This document shows positions 15,382 through 24,115 of a stretch of 25,855 nucleotides of DNA, one piece after another. Positions within the stretch are counted from its first letter, which is position 1, and each line of letters opens with the position of its first letter. Under the pieces are notes generated by a model. The model had not been told where the DNA came from, searched no databases, and saw only the letters and a program-made list of their open reading frames with translations. A program made the translations under genes and the position numbers. Origin of the DNA: a virus; IMG/VR virus record IMGVR_UViG_3300027810_000055, positions 1-25,855 of that record; one strand, given 5' to 3'.

Positions 15382-17415
15382 ATGGCAAAGAAAAAAGACT
15401 ACAAGAAACTCTCTGACACAGAGATAGTCGCTTTAGTAGATGACAATGTTGGACGATCTGTCGGATACCACGATAGCGAACTCAGCCGTGAGCGATCCAA
15501 TGTAATGGAGTATTACACTGGCGCAAAGCCAAAGCCAATTCACGATGGTAACTCCAAGTATGTATCTCTAGATGTATATGATGCAGTTTCTGCAATGACC
15601 GCTGCTTTACTCGAAACATTCTCTAGCGGCAACAAGATTGTCCACTTCTCACCCCAAGGTGCAGAAGATGTGAAGATGGCTGCGGTTTGTTCTGCGTACA
15701 CAGATTATGTAGCCCATAGGCAAAACGATCTGTACACCATTATGTCCTCAGTTATCCATGACGGCTTAATGGCAAGAGCAGGAATCGCCAAAGTCTTCTG
15801 GCAAGAGCAGACTGAGACTACTTCAGAGTACTTTGAGAATATCACTGAGAATGAGCTAGACGTAATCCTCTCCCAAGACGATGTTGAGCTTGGTGAGCAT
15901 GAGGAAGATGAGCTAGGTCTGCTTTCAGGAGAAATTCTGGTTACTAGAGATACAAGCCAAGTAATCATAGAGAACATTGCGCCAGAAGAGTTCTTAATCG
16001 AATCACAGCCAAAGTCTGTAGAGAGTGCATTGTTTTGCGCCCATCGGACTAAAAAGACTCTCTCTGAACTACGCCTAGATGGTTACTCAGAGAAACTAAT
16101 AAATAAGATCGGTGATCATAGTGATGTCACTATGGGAACAGACTTAGAAGTGCTGTCGCGCCATGATTCTATCAGTAACGACAGGGGCTTTAATGCCCAC
16201 GGCTACCAAGACCAAGTAAGAGAAGTAATGGTCTATGAAGTCTACATGGAAATGGATTGTGAGGGATCGGGAGTTGCAGAACTCTATAAGATAATAAAAG
16301 CCGGTAACGTGCTTCTCGATAAAGAGAAGGTTAATAGAAAACCATTTGTTACGTTTGTTCCACTGCCGATTCCTCACGCCTTCTACGGTAACAACTTTGC
16401 TGACAAGCTAGTAGCTACCCAGAACGCAAGGACAGTACTCACGCGGTCTATTCTAGATCACGCTATGGTTACTAATAACCCTAGGTACACCGTACTCAAA
16501 GGTGGTCTAAGTAATCCTAAAGAACTGATCGACAACAGGGTAGGTGGCTTAGTAAACGTCACTCGTCCTGATGCTATTGCGCCAATGATGCAAGCACCTT
16601 TGAACCCCTTTACCTTCCAACTTCTAGCGACACTCCAAGAAGACAAAGAAGAGACAAGTGGGATCAGCAGTCTAAGCCAAGGCTTAAACAAAGATGCTAT
16701 CTCTAAGCAAAATTCGGCTGCTATGGTTGAGCAGTTAGCCACCATGTCCCAACAGCGTCAGAAGATCATTGCGCGTAACTTTGCGACTCAATTCTTGAAG
16801 CCTCTATACCAAGCTATCTATCAGCTATGTATTGAGAATGAAAGCCAAGAGAAGATCGTAGAGATCGGGGGTGAGTACATTGAGATAAACCCAAGTGATT
16901 GGGCTGACAAGCGTGATGTAACTGTAGAGCTTTCTCTAGGCTACGGTGAGCAAGATCGTGAAGCTCAGAAGTACATTGGTATGCACCAAACTTTCCAAGC
17001 TGACCCTGCACTACAAAAGATGTACACACCTCAGAATCAATTTCAGTTGATCTCCAAAGTAATGGAGCTATCTGGAATTAAGAATGTTGCTGAGTACTTG
17101 ACTAGCCCAGACCAACTACCAGAGGAGAAACCTGATCCTGCTCAAGAGCTTCAGCTAGAAATGATGAAGAAACAGCTAGAAGTACAAGAGCGTCAAACTG
17201 CATTAGGCGAGATGAAAGCCAAGATGGATGTGCAGAATGCTCAGATGAAGTTGGAGCTAGAGAAAATGAAAGCAGAGAACAACTTTGCTATTCAGTCTGA
17301 CAATGTTGATCTCAAAGAAGCTCAACTTAACCATAAGAAAGTAATAGATACCGCAGAACTTGTGCTTGCTCAACAGGCAGATGAGATCACGGCTATCGCA
17401 AGCCCGAATGGATAA
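15382..17415 (+). CDS. Portal protein, 677 aa
   Basis: The dodecameric ring at the capsid vertex through which DNA enters and leaves. Size and position directly after the large terminase and before scaffold and capsid genes are as expected. The N-terminus (ERSNVMEYYTGAKPKPIHDG, VSLDVYDAVSAMTAALLETF) and centre (NIAPEEFLIESQPKSVESA, ILDHAMVTNNPRYTVLKGG, LSQGLNKDAISKQNS) match the P22-like portal family as I recall it. An acidic insertion (VELGEHEEDELGLL) lies near 172-184. The last 110 residues are a long charged coiled coil (EMMKKQLEVQERQTALGEMK) that may form a barrel or contact ejection proteins. The gene begins two bases after the terminase stop with only a weak ribosome site, so it is likely coupled. 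Confidence 0.9.
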   Translation: MAKKKDYKKLSDTEIVALVDDNVGRSVGYHDSELSRERSNVMEYYTGAKPKPIHDGNSKYVSLDVYDAVSAMTAALLETFSSGNKIVHFSPQGAEDVKMAAVCSAYTDYVAHRQNDLYTIMSSVIHDGLMARAGIAKVFWQEQTETTSEYFENITENELDVILSQDDVELGEHEEDELGLLSGEILVTRDTSQVIIENIAPEEFLIESQPKSVESALFCAHRTKKTLSELRLDGYSEKLINKIGDHSDVTMGTDLEVLSRHDSISNDRGFNAHGYQDQVREVMVYEVYMEMDCEGSGVAELYKIIKAGNVLLDKEKVNRKPFVTFVPLPIPHAFYGNNFADKLVATQNARTVLTRSILDHAMVTNNPRYTVLKGGLSNPKELIDNRVGGLVNVTRPDAIAPMMQAPLNPFTFQLLATLQEDKEETSGISSLSQGLNKDAISKQNSAAMVEQLATMSQQRQKIIARNFATQFLKPLYQAIYQLCIENESQEKIVEIGGEYIEINPSDWADKRDVTVELSLGYGEQDREAQKYIGMHQTFQADPALQKMYTPQNQFQLISKVMELSGIKNVAEYLTSPDQLPEEKPDPAQELQLEMMKKQLEVQERQTALGEMKAKMDVQNAQMKLELEKMKAENNFAIQSDNVDLKEAQLNHKKVIDTAELVLAQQADEITAIASPNG

Positions 17416-17455
17416 CCCATTCACCAACCCCATGCCCTTAAGGAGAGCATAAAAT

Positions 17456-17725
17456 ATGAACGAAGAGCAACTAATAGCCCTTGGAACGGACGCAGAAACC
17501 TTGCTGTCTGCGGAGGCTTTCAACAGAGTAATGAACACGATGGTGGATGCTGTAATACAGGTATTTCTATCGTCAGAACCTGATGAAGAAGCCAAGCGCC
17601 ATGCCGCCCATATCCAATACAGAGCATTAGTCGAAATCATTAGCACTTTGCGACAACAAGTCTCAGTGCGTGAGCAGATTGAAGCTAAAAATTCAGAAAC
17701 TGAAGTAACAACTGAAGAGGAGTAA
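17456..17725 (+). CDS. Small acidic conserved protein between portal and scaffold, 89 aa
   Basis: A helical, acidic protein (ALGTDAETLLSAEAFNRVMN, FLSSEPDEEAKRHAAHIQYR, IISTLRQQVSVREQIEA) without membrane segment or Cys. It has a clear AAGGAGA site and sits five bases ahead of the scaffold gene. Proteins of this type and place are common in podovirus head clusters, and usually described as head-associated or hypothetical. A role in procapsid assembly or as a minor virion component is plausible from position only. Confidence 0.78.
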   Translation: MNEEQLIALGTDAETLLSAEAFNRVMNTMVDAVIQVFLSSEPDEEAKRHAAHIQYRALVEIISTLRQQVSVREQIEAKNSETEVTTEEE

Positions 17726-17730
17726 GCACT

Positions 17731-18765
17731 ATGTCTAACGATAACGTGCAAGACACTTTTGACTCAGGTACTACCGCCCTTGATTTAGATGGGGCGGCAG
17801 ATGCCATTTTAGACAACTGGAAAGACGCTGAAGAAGATCAGCTATCTATAGAAGGTAATCTAGAGGCAACAGAGGAAACTACTGACGAGACTCAAGTAGA
17901 AGACTCTGGTGAAATTGAGGATGATGGAGAAACCGAAGAAGACGTTGAATCTGACGAAGACCCTGTAGACGAGGAATCTGAGGAGACTGAGGAGGAGGTA
18001 GAAGAGTTAAATCTATCCGATGACACTATTGTCGAACTCACAGTTGACGGAGAAACCAAGCAGGCATCTTTGAAGGAACTTAAGCGGCTCTACGGCCAAG
18101 AAGCATCCCTCACTCGTAAGTCTCAAGAAACAGCAAACCAGAAAAAAGAAGCTAATGAAGCCCTGCAACGTGCAGATGCGTCACTACAAGCTATGCTGAC
18201 TCGCGCCCAAGACCGTTACAAGCCCTATGAAGAAGTCGATATGTTAGTTGCCTCGCGGCAAATGAACCCCGATGACTTTGCGGCTTTACGTGCTGAAGCA
18301 AAAGCAGCAGAAAGCGATCTTAAGTTCCTCCAAGAGGAAGCGAATGGTTTCTATGGCGAACTACAGCAGAAACAGGCCGTACAACAGCAAGAAAGTGCCA
18401 AACACTGCATTGAAGTTCTCAAAGAAAAGTTACCCGAATGGAATACTGATTTATACAATGACATTCGAGAACACGCCATCAGTAGCGGCTTGCCTGCTGA
18501 AGCTGTCAATACATACACCGATCCTAATGTGATTATGCTTTTACACAAGGCAATGATGTTTGACAAGTCTAAGAAAGTAGCCAAAACGAAGAAAGCTAAA
18601 GCACCCACCAAGATACTCCGAAGCAAGAAAGCACCGCCCTCTGAAAATGATCAACGAGTCAGCAAGCAGAGAGCAGCGCAAGATCGCCTACGGAATAGTC
18701 CAAGTGGAGGTAATGACATTGATGACATTGCAGATGCATTGATGGCTAACTGGGATGTTGGATAA
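17731..18765 (+). CDS. Scaffolding protein, 344 aa
   Basis: It should guide capsid assembly and then leave or be degraded. The acidic region about residues 34-95 is nearly all Glu/Asp/Thr/Ser; 120-250 is a charged coiled coil (LTRKSQETANQKKEANEALQ); the C-terminus is Lys-rich (KVAKTKKAKAPTKILRSKK), suited to bind capsid protein. It lies directly before the major capsid gene. An oddity is that AADAILDNW (22-30) near the N-terminus and IADALMANW (333-341) near the C-terminus are almost the same short motif. A GAGGAG site overlaps the end of the preceding gene. Confidence 0.85.
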   Translation: MSNDNVQDTFDSGTTALDLDGAADAILDNWKDAEEDQLSIEGNLEATEETTDETQVEDSGEIEDDGETEEDVESDEDPVDEESEETEEEVEELNLSDDTIVELTVDGETKQASLKELKRLYGQEASLTRKSQETANQKKEANEALQRADASLQAMLTRAQDRYKPYEEVDMLVASRQMNPDDFAALRAEAKAAESDLKFLQEEANGFYGELQQKQAVQQQESAKHCIEVLKEKLPEWNTDLYNDIREHAISSGLPAEAVNTYTDPNVIMLLHKAMMFDKSKKVAKTKKAKAPTKILRSKKAPPSENDQRVSKQRAAQDRLRNSPSGGNDIDDIADALMANWDVG

Positions 18766-18804
18766 CCCCCTTTTAAATAAAAACTCTATAGGAAACAATA
18801 AGTT

Positions 18805-19689
18805 ATGACTACCTTAGTCTCGTATGCCATGGTTGGTATTGCCGAAGATGTATCTGCAACTATCGCCAACATTAGCCCATCCGCTACCCCATTCCAATCT
18901 ATGATCAAAAGCGAGAAAGTACACTCACGTACTTTTGAGTGGCTCGAAGATAGTTTGAGAAATAGCTCGGCCGCAGGATTAGTAGAAGGGGCAGACAGCT
19001 CCATGACAGCAGTTGGGCAACCTACTACTCGCTCTAATACTACCCAGATTATCGGTGAGGCTTTTCAAGTATCTGCTACTTCTGATGCTGTAAAAACCCA
19101 CGGTAGAGCTAAACAAACAGCTTATAATTTGGCAAAAGTTTTAAAAACCGTCAAGCTCGACGTAGAAAAGTCTATGGTCGGTGTCTCACAAGCAGCAGTA
19201 ACTGGTTCGGCTTCAGCGGCTCGTAAGATGGCCTCTATTGATCAGCAGATTTCTACTACTGTAGATGCCGGAAGTAACAGCACAGATGCCCTTACCGAAG
19301 CCAAATTGCTAGAGTTAGGTCAGACTTGCTACACCAACGGCTCTGATCCTTCAGTACTGATGATCAAGCCTGCCGACTCTACGATCATTGCAGGATTCGC
19401 CTCTAGTTCTAACCGTCAGCGTGACTTAGCTGATGCGAAGACTTTGGTCAACGCAATCGACGTACTAGTAACAAGTTTTGGTACGTACAAAGTTATCCTA
19501 AATCGTGAGTGTCTAGCAACCAATGCTTACCTCATCGATCCATCCATGTTTAAGCAAGCTGTACTACGTCCGTTTACTCGTACTCTATTAGCCAAGACAG
19601 GTGATAGTGATAAGCACATGGTCATCGGTGAAGTATCTGTAAAGCATTCTCAGTTTTCAGATAGCGGCATGATCACTGGACTTTCTTGA
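18805..19689 (+). CDS. Major capsid protein (DUF5309/SU10-like), 294 aa
   Basis: This is the main shell protein, with an HK97-type fold expected. The start region GIAEDVSATIANISPSATPF, followed by EWLEDSLRNSSAAGLVEGAD, matches the N-terminal arm of the DUF5309/SU10-type capsid family (ED.S..I.NISP..TPF, then W..D.L, then EG). Middle and C-terminal parts (LKTVKLDVEKSMVGVSQAA, FGTYKVILNRECLATNAYLI, FTRTLLAKTGDSDKHMVIGE) also fit. Length is close to the family norm. The ribosome site is AGGAAA. It follows the scaffold by 39 bp and is followed by the strongest terminator in the window, so capsid transcripts probably end there, in line with high expression. Confidence 0.9.
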   Translation: MTTLVSYAMVGIAEDVSATIANISPSATPFQSMIKSEKVHSRTFEWLEDSLRNSSAAGLVEGADSSMTAVGQPTTRSNTTQIIGEAFQVSATSDAVKTHGRAKQTAYNLAKVLKTVKLDVEKSMVGVSQAAVTGSASAARKMASIDQQISTTVDAGSNSTDALTEAKLLELGQTCYTNGSDPSVLMIKPADSTIIAGFASSSNRQRDLADAKTLVNAIDVLVTSFGTYKVILNRECLATNAYLIDPSMFKQAVLRPFTRTLLAKTGDSDKHMVIGEVSVKHSQFSDSGMITGLS

Positions 19690-19711
19690 GTCCAATAGGG
19701 CTTCCATAAGT

Positions 19712-19728
19712 CCTAGTTAGAAACTAGG
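19712..19728 (+). other. Hairpin just upstream of the capsid terminator
   Basis: CCTAGTT (19712-19718) and AACTAGG (19722-19728) form a perfect seven-base-pair stem with loop AGA. Its 3' arm shares two bases with the 5' arm of the main terminator, so the two folds compete or stack. It could act as a 3' mRNA stabiliser or modulate termination. Confidence 0.6.
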
Positions 19729-19790
19729 GGGTGTTGCTAGAGATAAGGGTTTTGCTCTCCTTAACTTATCTTTGGCTTCACCCCCTTTTT
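19727..19790 (+). terminator. Intrinsic terminator after the major capsid gene
   Basis: GGGGGTG (19727-19733) pairs with CACCCCC (19779-19785), and an inner AGATAAG (19741-19747) pairs with CTTATCT (19765-19771), giving a long two-part stem. TTTTT follows at once (19786-19790), then ATTTTTT. This is a textbook rho-independent terminator and lies 37 bp after the capsid stop, before the adaptor and fibre genes. Confidence 0.88.
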
Positions 19791-19809
19791 ATTTTTTAAG
19801 GAGCAGCTA

Positions 19810-20127
19810 ATGTCAAATATTGAAAAAGATACTAAATTCCACGATATACAAAATAGAGTGCTGATGGATAACGACGAAAACAATTTCACTATCCAACACT
19901 CACAGCACATACCTCAGTCATTTATAGACGATATCCGATACCAACGAGAGAACTCCCTTAATCAAAAGGAAGGTGAGTTTATGCGAGTTGCCTCAGTCCC
20001 AGTACAGGTACATGAGCAGTGGCTACGCGAAGGATTCGACATGATGAATGAGACTCCAAAGGCCATCTTAATGCGCCTTAAGCAACAAGACCTCAATGCC
20101 TTTATCACAACGAAAAAACAGGTATAA
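19810..20127 (+). CDS. Conserved phage hypothetical protein, 105 aa
   Basis: A small soluble protein behind an AAGGAG site in the T-rich end of the terminator. The second half (GEFMRVASVPVQVHEQWLRE, FDMMNETPKAILMRLKQQDL) has a recurring pattern, MRVASVPV...W.REGFD, which I recall from proteins next to capsid or adaptor genes in several marine podoviruses, with no assigned function. The N-terminal half is polar with HSQHIPQSFID. Position between capsid and adaptor suggests a head-completion or accessory virion role. No catalytic motif is visible. Confidence 0.78.
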   Translation: MSNIEKDTKFHDIQNRVLMDNDENNFTIQHSQHIPQSFIDDIRYQRENSLNQKEGEFMRVASVPVQVHEQWLREGFDMMNETPKAILMRLKQQDLNAFITTKKQV

Positions 20128-20130
20128 AAC

Positions 20131-20733
20131 ATGAACTATGGAAGTATCAGAACTCACTTCAAAGCGTTATTGAATCGCTCAGACATAACCAATGCATTGG
20201 CTGATACCTTCATTGATCAAGGTATTGGACGTATCCAACGCTCACTGAGAGTTCCGTCAATGGAGACTCAGCATACTTATAACTTTTCATCGCAAGCGAC
20301 TAAAGTGGCTCTCCCAAGTAACTTTATGGAGGCGATAGACATCTACTACGGTAGCAGCGATTTGACGCGCCTACCGATGCGCGAGATGCAAGAGCTTTCC
20401 CAAGGCAACGAAACTGGTAGTCCTCAGTATTTTACAAGAGAAGGTGGCAGTTTCCTTTTATACCCACAGCCGTCAAGTGGTAGCTTAGTATTAAATTACT
20501 ATGCGTCTTTCGACGAGATGACTTCAGACTCAGAAGAAAATCTCTTAGCTCAGATAGCCCCAGATTTAATTATGTATGCGGCACTCACTTACGCCAGTGA
20601 TTACTACTTAGATGAGCGTTCTAGCGTTTTTGACAATAAGTACATGACGTTCATGTCTGAAATACAAGAGCAAGCGAATGATCAGGAACTCACTGGCTCT
20701 ATCCAGAGTATTCGTCCTTCTTACCGACTCTAG
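20131..20733 (+). CDS. Head-tail adaptor (connector) protein, 200 aa
   Basis: It should bind beneath the portal and join it to the tail nozzle. The N-terminal helical part (FKALLNRSDITNALADTFID, GIGRIQRSLRVPSMETQ) leads into strands (TKVALPSNFMEAIDIYYGS), then PQYFTREGGSFLLYPQPSSG and LVLNYYASFDEMTS, and ends in helices (LAQIAPDLIMYAALTYAS). This order, with RI.R.LRVP.ME, VALP.NF.E and LYP.P..G.L.L.YY, is characteristic of podoviral adaptor proteins. The length is also usual. It starts three bases after the previous stop and has only a weak ribosome site, suggesting coupling. Confidence 0.8.
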   Translation: MNYGSIRTHFKALLNRSDITNALADTFIDQGIGRIQRSLRVPSMETQHTYNFSSQATKVALPSNFMEAIDIYYGSSDLTRLPMREMQELSQGNETGSPQYFTREGGSFLLYPQPSSGSLVLNYYASFDEMTSDSEENLLAQIAPDLIMYAALTYASDYYLDERSSVFDNKYMTFMSEIQEQANDQELTGSIQSIRPSYRL

Positions 20734-20747
20734 TGGATAACTAACAA

Positions 20748-22418
20748 ATGGCAAAATCATCATTCTTCAGTGGTACTGGGGTCACCCCCACCGCTACTAA
20801 TGCAATAGAAAACTCTGTCTCAGATGCAGCAACTTCAGCCACAGAGGCAGCTACTTCAGCCACAGCGGCAGCAGCAAGTGCATCAGCGGCTACGCAAGAT
20901 ACTGCGGCAAATACAGCTTCAGCAGCAGCTAGTGAAGTTTCACGTTTAGCTTCAGAAGCGGCTAAAGTAATCGCTGTAAATGCACAGTCAGACATAACAG
21001 CGTCACAGACAGCGGCTCAAGCCTCCCAAGACGCTGCGGCTAATAGTGCAGTCAATAGTTTAGCAAGTAGCGTGACTGCTGCAACAAAAGCCTCAGAAGC
21101 CGCGACATCAGCGACTAACTCAGCAACTTCAGAAAGTACTGCCGCGACAAGCGCAACCGCAAGTGAAGCCTCCAGAGTAGCCTCAGTTGCCGCCAAAACT
21201 GCGGCAGAAACTGCGGAAACAAATTTAGAAACCGCAGAGGCAGCAGCCTTAGTCTCTAAGAATGCCGCAGCCGCTAGTGCGACTGCTAGTGAAGCCTCAA
21301 AAGTTACTAGTGTTGCTAGTGCAGCCACTGCGACAACTAAAGCCTCCGAAGCCTCAACTTCTGAGTCTAACTCAGCGTCTTCAGCTTCAAGTGCATCTAG
21401 TTCAGCCTCTACAGCGACAACTAAAGCAGCCGATAGTGAAACTGCAAGAGCAGCCAGTGTGGTCGCTAAAGATGCATCCGTAGTTGCTAAAAATGCATCC
21501 GTAGTTGCCAAAGATGCTGCGGTTGCAGCCCAAGCTGCTGCGGAAACTGCTGAGACTAATGCAGAGACTGCTGAGACCAATAGTGCTAGTAGTGCCGCAG
21601 CTTCAGCGAACTCAGCGACAGCTTCAGCTAACTCAGCGACTGCTAGTGCAGGCTCTGTAGCAGCCAGTGCAAACAGTGCTTCTACAGCGGCTACAAAAGC
21701 GGCTGAAGCATTAGCGTCACAGAATAGCGCGACAGCTAGTGCGTCAACTGCGTCAACCTCACGAACAGCGGCAGAGTCAGCGCGTGACACTGTGATTGCG
21801 AATATCGCAGGTTTTGACAACATTTATCTTGGAGCTAAGTCTTCAGTACCCACTGCAAATAATAGCGGTGGATCACTGGTCGAAGGTTCGCTGTACTACG
21901 ATGATGTTGGGGATTCAATGAAAGTCTGGGACGGCACTGCTTGGCTAAATGCGTATGCCTCATTATCCGGTGCATTGATCGCAGCAAATAATCTTAATGA
22001 CTTGGCTAATGTAACGACCGCAAGAGCGAGCTTGGGGCTTGGTACGGCAGCGACTACAGATGCTAGTGCCTATGCAACAGCCTCTCAAGCTGACCAAACA
22101 GTTGTAATAACAGGCTCTGGTGCTGCGAGTGTTTCTGGTACTTACCCAAACTTTACGATTGGTAGTACAAACACGACATACACAGGAGGTACTGGCCTAT
22201 CGTTAATAGGTACTGAGTTCACTAACACATCGCCCGACCAAACAGTTGTACTAACAGGGGGAGGTACAACGACAGTCACTGGTACTTATCCTAATTTTGC
22301 AATTTCTAGTAGTACTACGATACCGACAGGCAGTGTGACAACTGCAACACTCTCACCCGCTCTTGCGGCAAAAATCACCGACCTTGAAGATGAAACTTTA
22401 CTAAACCTAGGAGTATAG
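20748..22418 (+). CDS. Ala/Ser/Thr-rich tail fibre, 556 aa
   Basis: A trimeric fibre is expected. The N-terminus (AKSSFFSGTGVTPTATNAIE) is the virion-anchoring end used by marine phage fibres as I recall. Residues about 28-340 are almost only Ala, Ser, Thr, Glu and Lys (for example SATEAATSATAAAASASAAT), a coiled-coil shaft. After NIYLGAKSSVPTANNSGGSL a small module with GSLYYDDVGDSMKVWDGTAW (about 378-397) occurs, then two similar repeats (QTVVITGSGAASVSGTYPNF and QTVVLTGGGTTTVTGTYPNF) near the C-terminus, probably beta-structured spikes. The start follows a weak site 15 bp after the adaptor. The next fibre-tip gene begins five bases after its stop. Confidence 0.85.
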   Translation: MAKSSFFSGTGVTPTATNAIENSVSDAATSATEAATSATAAAASASAATQDTAANTASAAASEVSRLASEAAKVIAVNAQSDITASQTAAQASQDAAANSAVNSLASSVTAATKASEAATSATNSATSESTAATSATASEASRVASVAAKTAAETAETNLETAEAAALVSKNAAAASATASEASKVTSVASAATATTKASEASTSESNSASSASSASSSASTATTKAADSETARAASVVAKDASVVAKNASVVAKDAAVAAQAAAETAETNAETAETNSASSAAASANSATASANSATASAGSVAASANSASTAATKAAEALASQNSATASASTASTSRTAAESARDTVIANIAGFDNIYLGAKSSVPTANNSGGSLVEGSLYYDDVGDSMKVWDGTAWLNAYASLSGALIAANNLNDLANVTTARASLGLGTAATTDASAYATASQADQTVVITGSGAASVSGTYPNFTIGSTNTTYTGGTGLSLIGTEFTNTSPDQTVVLTGGGTTTVTGTYPNFAISSSTTIPTGSVTTATLSPALAAKITDLEDETLLNLGV

Positions 22419-22422
22419 CCGT

Positions 22423-22965
22423 ATGGCAGTACAAAATAGTAACTTTAACACCCTGATAACGGCTATCGACACCAAAGCACAGTCTTTGGCGGCCTCGACA
22501 TCAGACCCCAAAGACCTTGTTTATCTTGGTAAAACACTTGAGGCACTAAACGTCACAGCTACTGTGACAGATATCATCAACACTGGTGATACACAAGTAG
22601 GTCTTGTAACGACACAAGGCACTACACAGGTTGGCAACGTCAACACTGCCGGTACTACTCAGCTTGCCGCTGTCAATGCTGTTGCATATCCGACCGGCAC
22701 TACGACAGCCGTAAATAAGACGCTTTTAAACAACGAGCATGTACTTGTGACCGCTGCTGCAAAAACGATGACGCTACCCACTGGTACAGCCGGTGGCTCT
22801 AAAGTGTTTATTACTGTGGGTAACTTTATTAACACTGTCGTAGCTCCTGCTACTGGTCAGAAGATTCAAGGTTTAGCCGCAAATACTACACTGGTACTAG
22901 ACAAACTTAACGTCACTGTGCGGTTTCAGTATCACTCAGATGCCGCAGGATGGCGCATTCATTAA
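22423..22965 (+). CDS. Tail fibre tip / receptor-binding-like protein, 180 aa
   Basis: An acidic-to-neutral, Thr/Val/Ala-rich protein. Residues 1-30 are a helix (FNTLITAIDTKAQSLAAST), 40-95 contain short repeats (TGDTQVGLVTTQGTTQVGNV, NTAGTTQLAAV), and the C-terminal part (NNEHVLVTAAAKTMTLPTGT, GSKVFITVGNFINTVV, LDKLNVTVRFQYHSDAAGW) resembles the small beta-barrel often placed at the end of marine phage fibres. It has AGGAG in the tail of the preceding gene and follows the fibre gene directly, so it is probably an additional fibre subunit or tip. Confidence 0.72.
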   Translation: MAVQNSNFNTLITAIDTKAQSLAASTSDPKDLVYLGKTLEALNVTATVTDIINTGDTQVGLVTTQGTTQVGNVNTAGTTQLAAVNAVAYPTGTTTAVNKTLLNNEHVLVTAAAKTMTLPTGTAGGSKVFITVGNFINTVVAPATGQKIQGLAANTTLVLDKLNVTVRFQYHSDAAGWRIH

Positions 22966-23009
22966 ACAACGACATTACCAACAACTAATTTTTTTGGAGT
23001 AAACAACAA

Positions 23010-23909
23010 ATGGCGAATTTAACTGATTTTTTCAGTTCTAAAGGTGATACAGCCTCAATAATTAACGAGGTAATATTTTTAAAAGATACCGTTGATGTCC
23101 TTACAACGGCTGACGATAGAGTGTACTTAAAAGGTGGGGTGTATGAGACAGATTTGACTCTTTACCCTGACGCTAGTACTACGGATATTTACGCAGGAAA
23201 TAATTTTAGTTTTGCGACTCAGACTACTTACGTTAACGGGATGTGTTCTGATGGCACACATCTTTACCTTGTTAATCAAAACGAGGACAAGGTATACAAA
23301 TATACAAACGCAGGCGTATATGTTGCTGTCTATGACACGACCGGTACTAGTACTCCTTATGCAATTGAGTGGGATGGCACAAGTTTTTGGATAGGAGATA
23401 ACTATCAAGATGTCCGTCAATACGATACGTCGTTTAATTTAATAGGCTCAACTATCGACTTGGCGGCTCAACTTAATACTGACGGCATAAAGGGTATTGC
23501 GTGGGATGGAACGCATTTCTACGTGCTGACTTACTCGCGCACAGTATTTAAATATAGCTCGTCGTGGGTTTATACAAGTGTAGCCTTTGGTTCAGGTGGG
23601 CAAACTGGTTATGTTGACGGTATAACCTCTGACGGTACACACATTTATGTATATCGCGGATATAGCACTTGGAGCGTAGCTAAATGGGACAGCGCAGGTA
23701 ATTATATTGGCGTAGCGTACAGCATACCTAGTGGAGAAGGAGGCTATAACGGAACACTCGCATGGGATGGCACTAATTTTAGAATAGCTGACCCTAGTAC
23801 TGATTTAGTTATAAAAATAGAGCCTGCAATTGGCATAGATAATTATACATACGGTTATAGCGGTGTTGGTCAAGTCGGTGAAGGACAAAACTACGTGAGG
23901 GTAAAATAA
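23010..23909 (+). CDS. Predicted five-bladed beta-propeller tail/receptor-binding protein, 299 aa
   Basis: Five regularly spaced (S/W)DGT motifs occur at residues 80, 121, 165, 207 and 252 (spacing 41-45), each followed by a strand of the type H.Y or FW (SDGTHLYLVN, WDGTSFWIGD, WDGTHFYVLT, SDGTHIYVYR, WDGTNFRIAD). This is the pattern of a beta-propeller with one blade per motif. The N-terminal 75 residues (MANLTDFFSSKGDTASIINE) look like a fibre attachment segment, and the C-terminus is Gly/Tyr-rich. No signal peptide. Position, after two fibre genes and before a tail-chaperone-like gene, makes it a candidate receptor-binding tip. The gene looks somewhat more AT-rich than its neighbours, hinting at exchange. 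Its stop shares one base with the next start. Confidence 0.75.
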   Translation: MANLTDFFSSKGDTASIINEVIFLKDTVDVLTTADDRVYLKGGVYETDLTLYPDASTTDIYAGNNFSFATQTTYVNGMCSDGTHLYLVNQNEDKVYKYTNAGVYVAVYDTTGTSTPYAIEWDGTSFWIGDNYQDVRQYDTSFNLIGSTIDLAAQLNTDGIKGIAWDGTHFYVLTYSRTVFKYSSSWVYTSVAFGSGGQTGYVDGITSDGTHIYVYRGYSTWSVAKWDSAGNYIGVAYSIPSGEGGYNGTLAWDGTNFRIADPSTDLVIKIEPAIGIDNYTYGYSGVGQVGEGQNYVRVK

Positions 23910-24112
23910 TGGCTTTAATATACGAAGAAGATTTAATAACACCAGAACAGAAAGCGCGTACATGGCGTGACGCAGAACTAACGCGCACTGACATAGCCGC
24001 TACCGTTTCTGACTACCCTAATGCAGAGGCTATCTTAGTCTACCGTACAGCACTACGGAACTGGCCTTCTACTGAAGACTTTCCTGCTACACGGCCTGTC
24101 CTAGGGGGATAA
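23909..24112 (+). CDS. Second tail-assembly-chaperone-like protein, 67 aa
   Basis: A short PF16778-type protein: TWRDAELTRTDIAATVSDYP, then ILVYRTALRNWPSTEDFPAT, matching the RD.EL..TD......YP.....YR.ALR.WPST..FP pattern. It lacks the N-terminal beta domain of the 6768-7109 protein. It starts in the stop codon of the propeller gene (TAATG), with GAGGG just upstream, so it is probably its dedicated helper. Together the two copies suggest each fibre set has its own assembly factor. Confidence 0.78.
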   Translation: MALIYEEDLITPEQKARTWRDAELTRTDIAATVSDYPNAEAILVYRTALRNWPSTEDFPATRPVLGG

Positions 24113-24115
24113 CAA

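Noticed and set aside
21017-21823. A 268-codon minus-strand open frame opposite the Ala/Ser/Thr-rich fibre
   Set aside because: Same effect: GCN/AGC-rich repeats suppress stops on the opposite strand; no start signal and an extremely Ala/Val/Ser-biased product.
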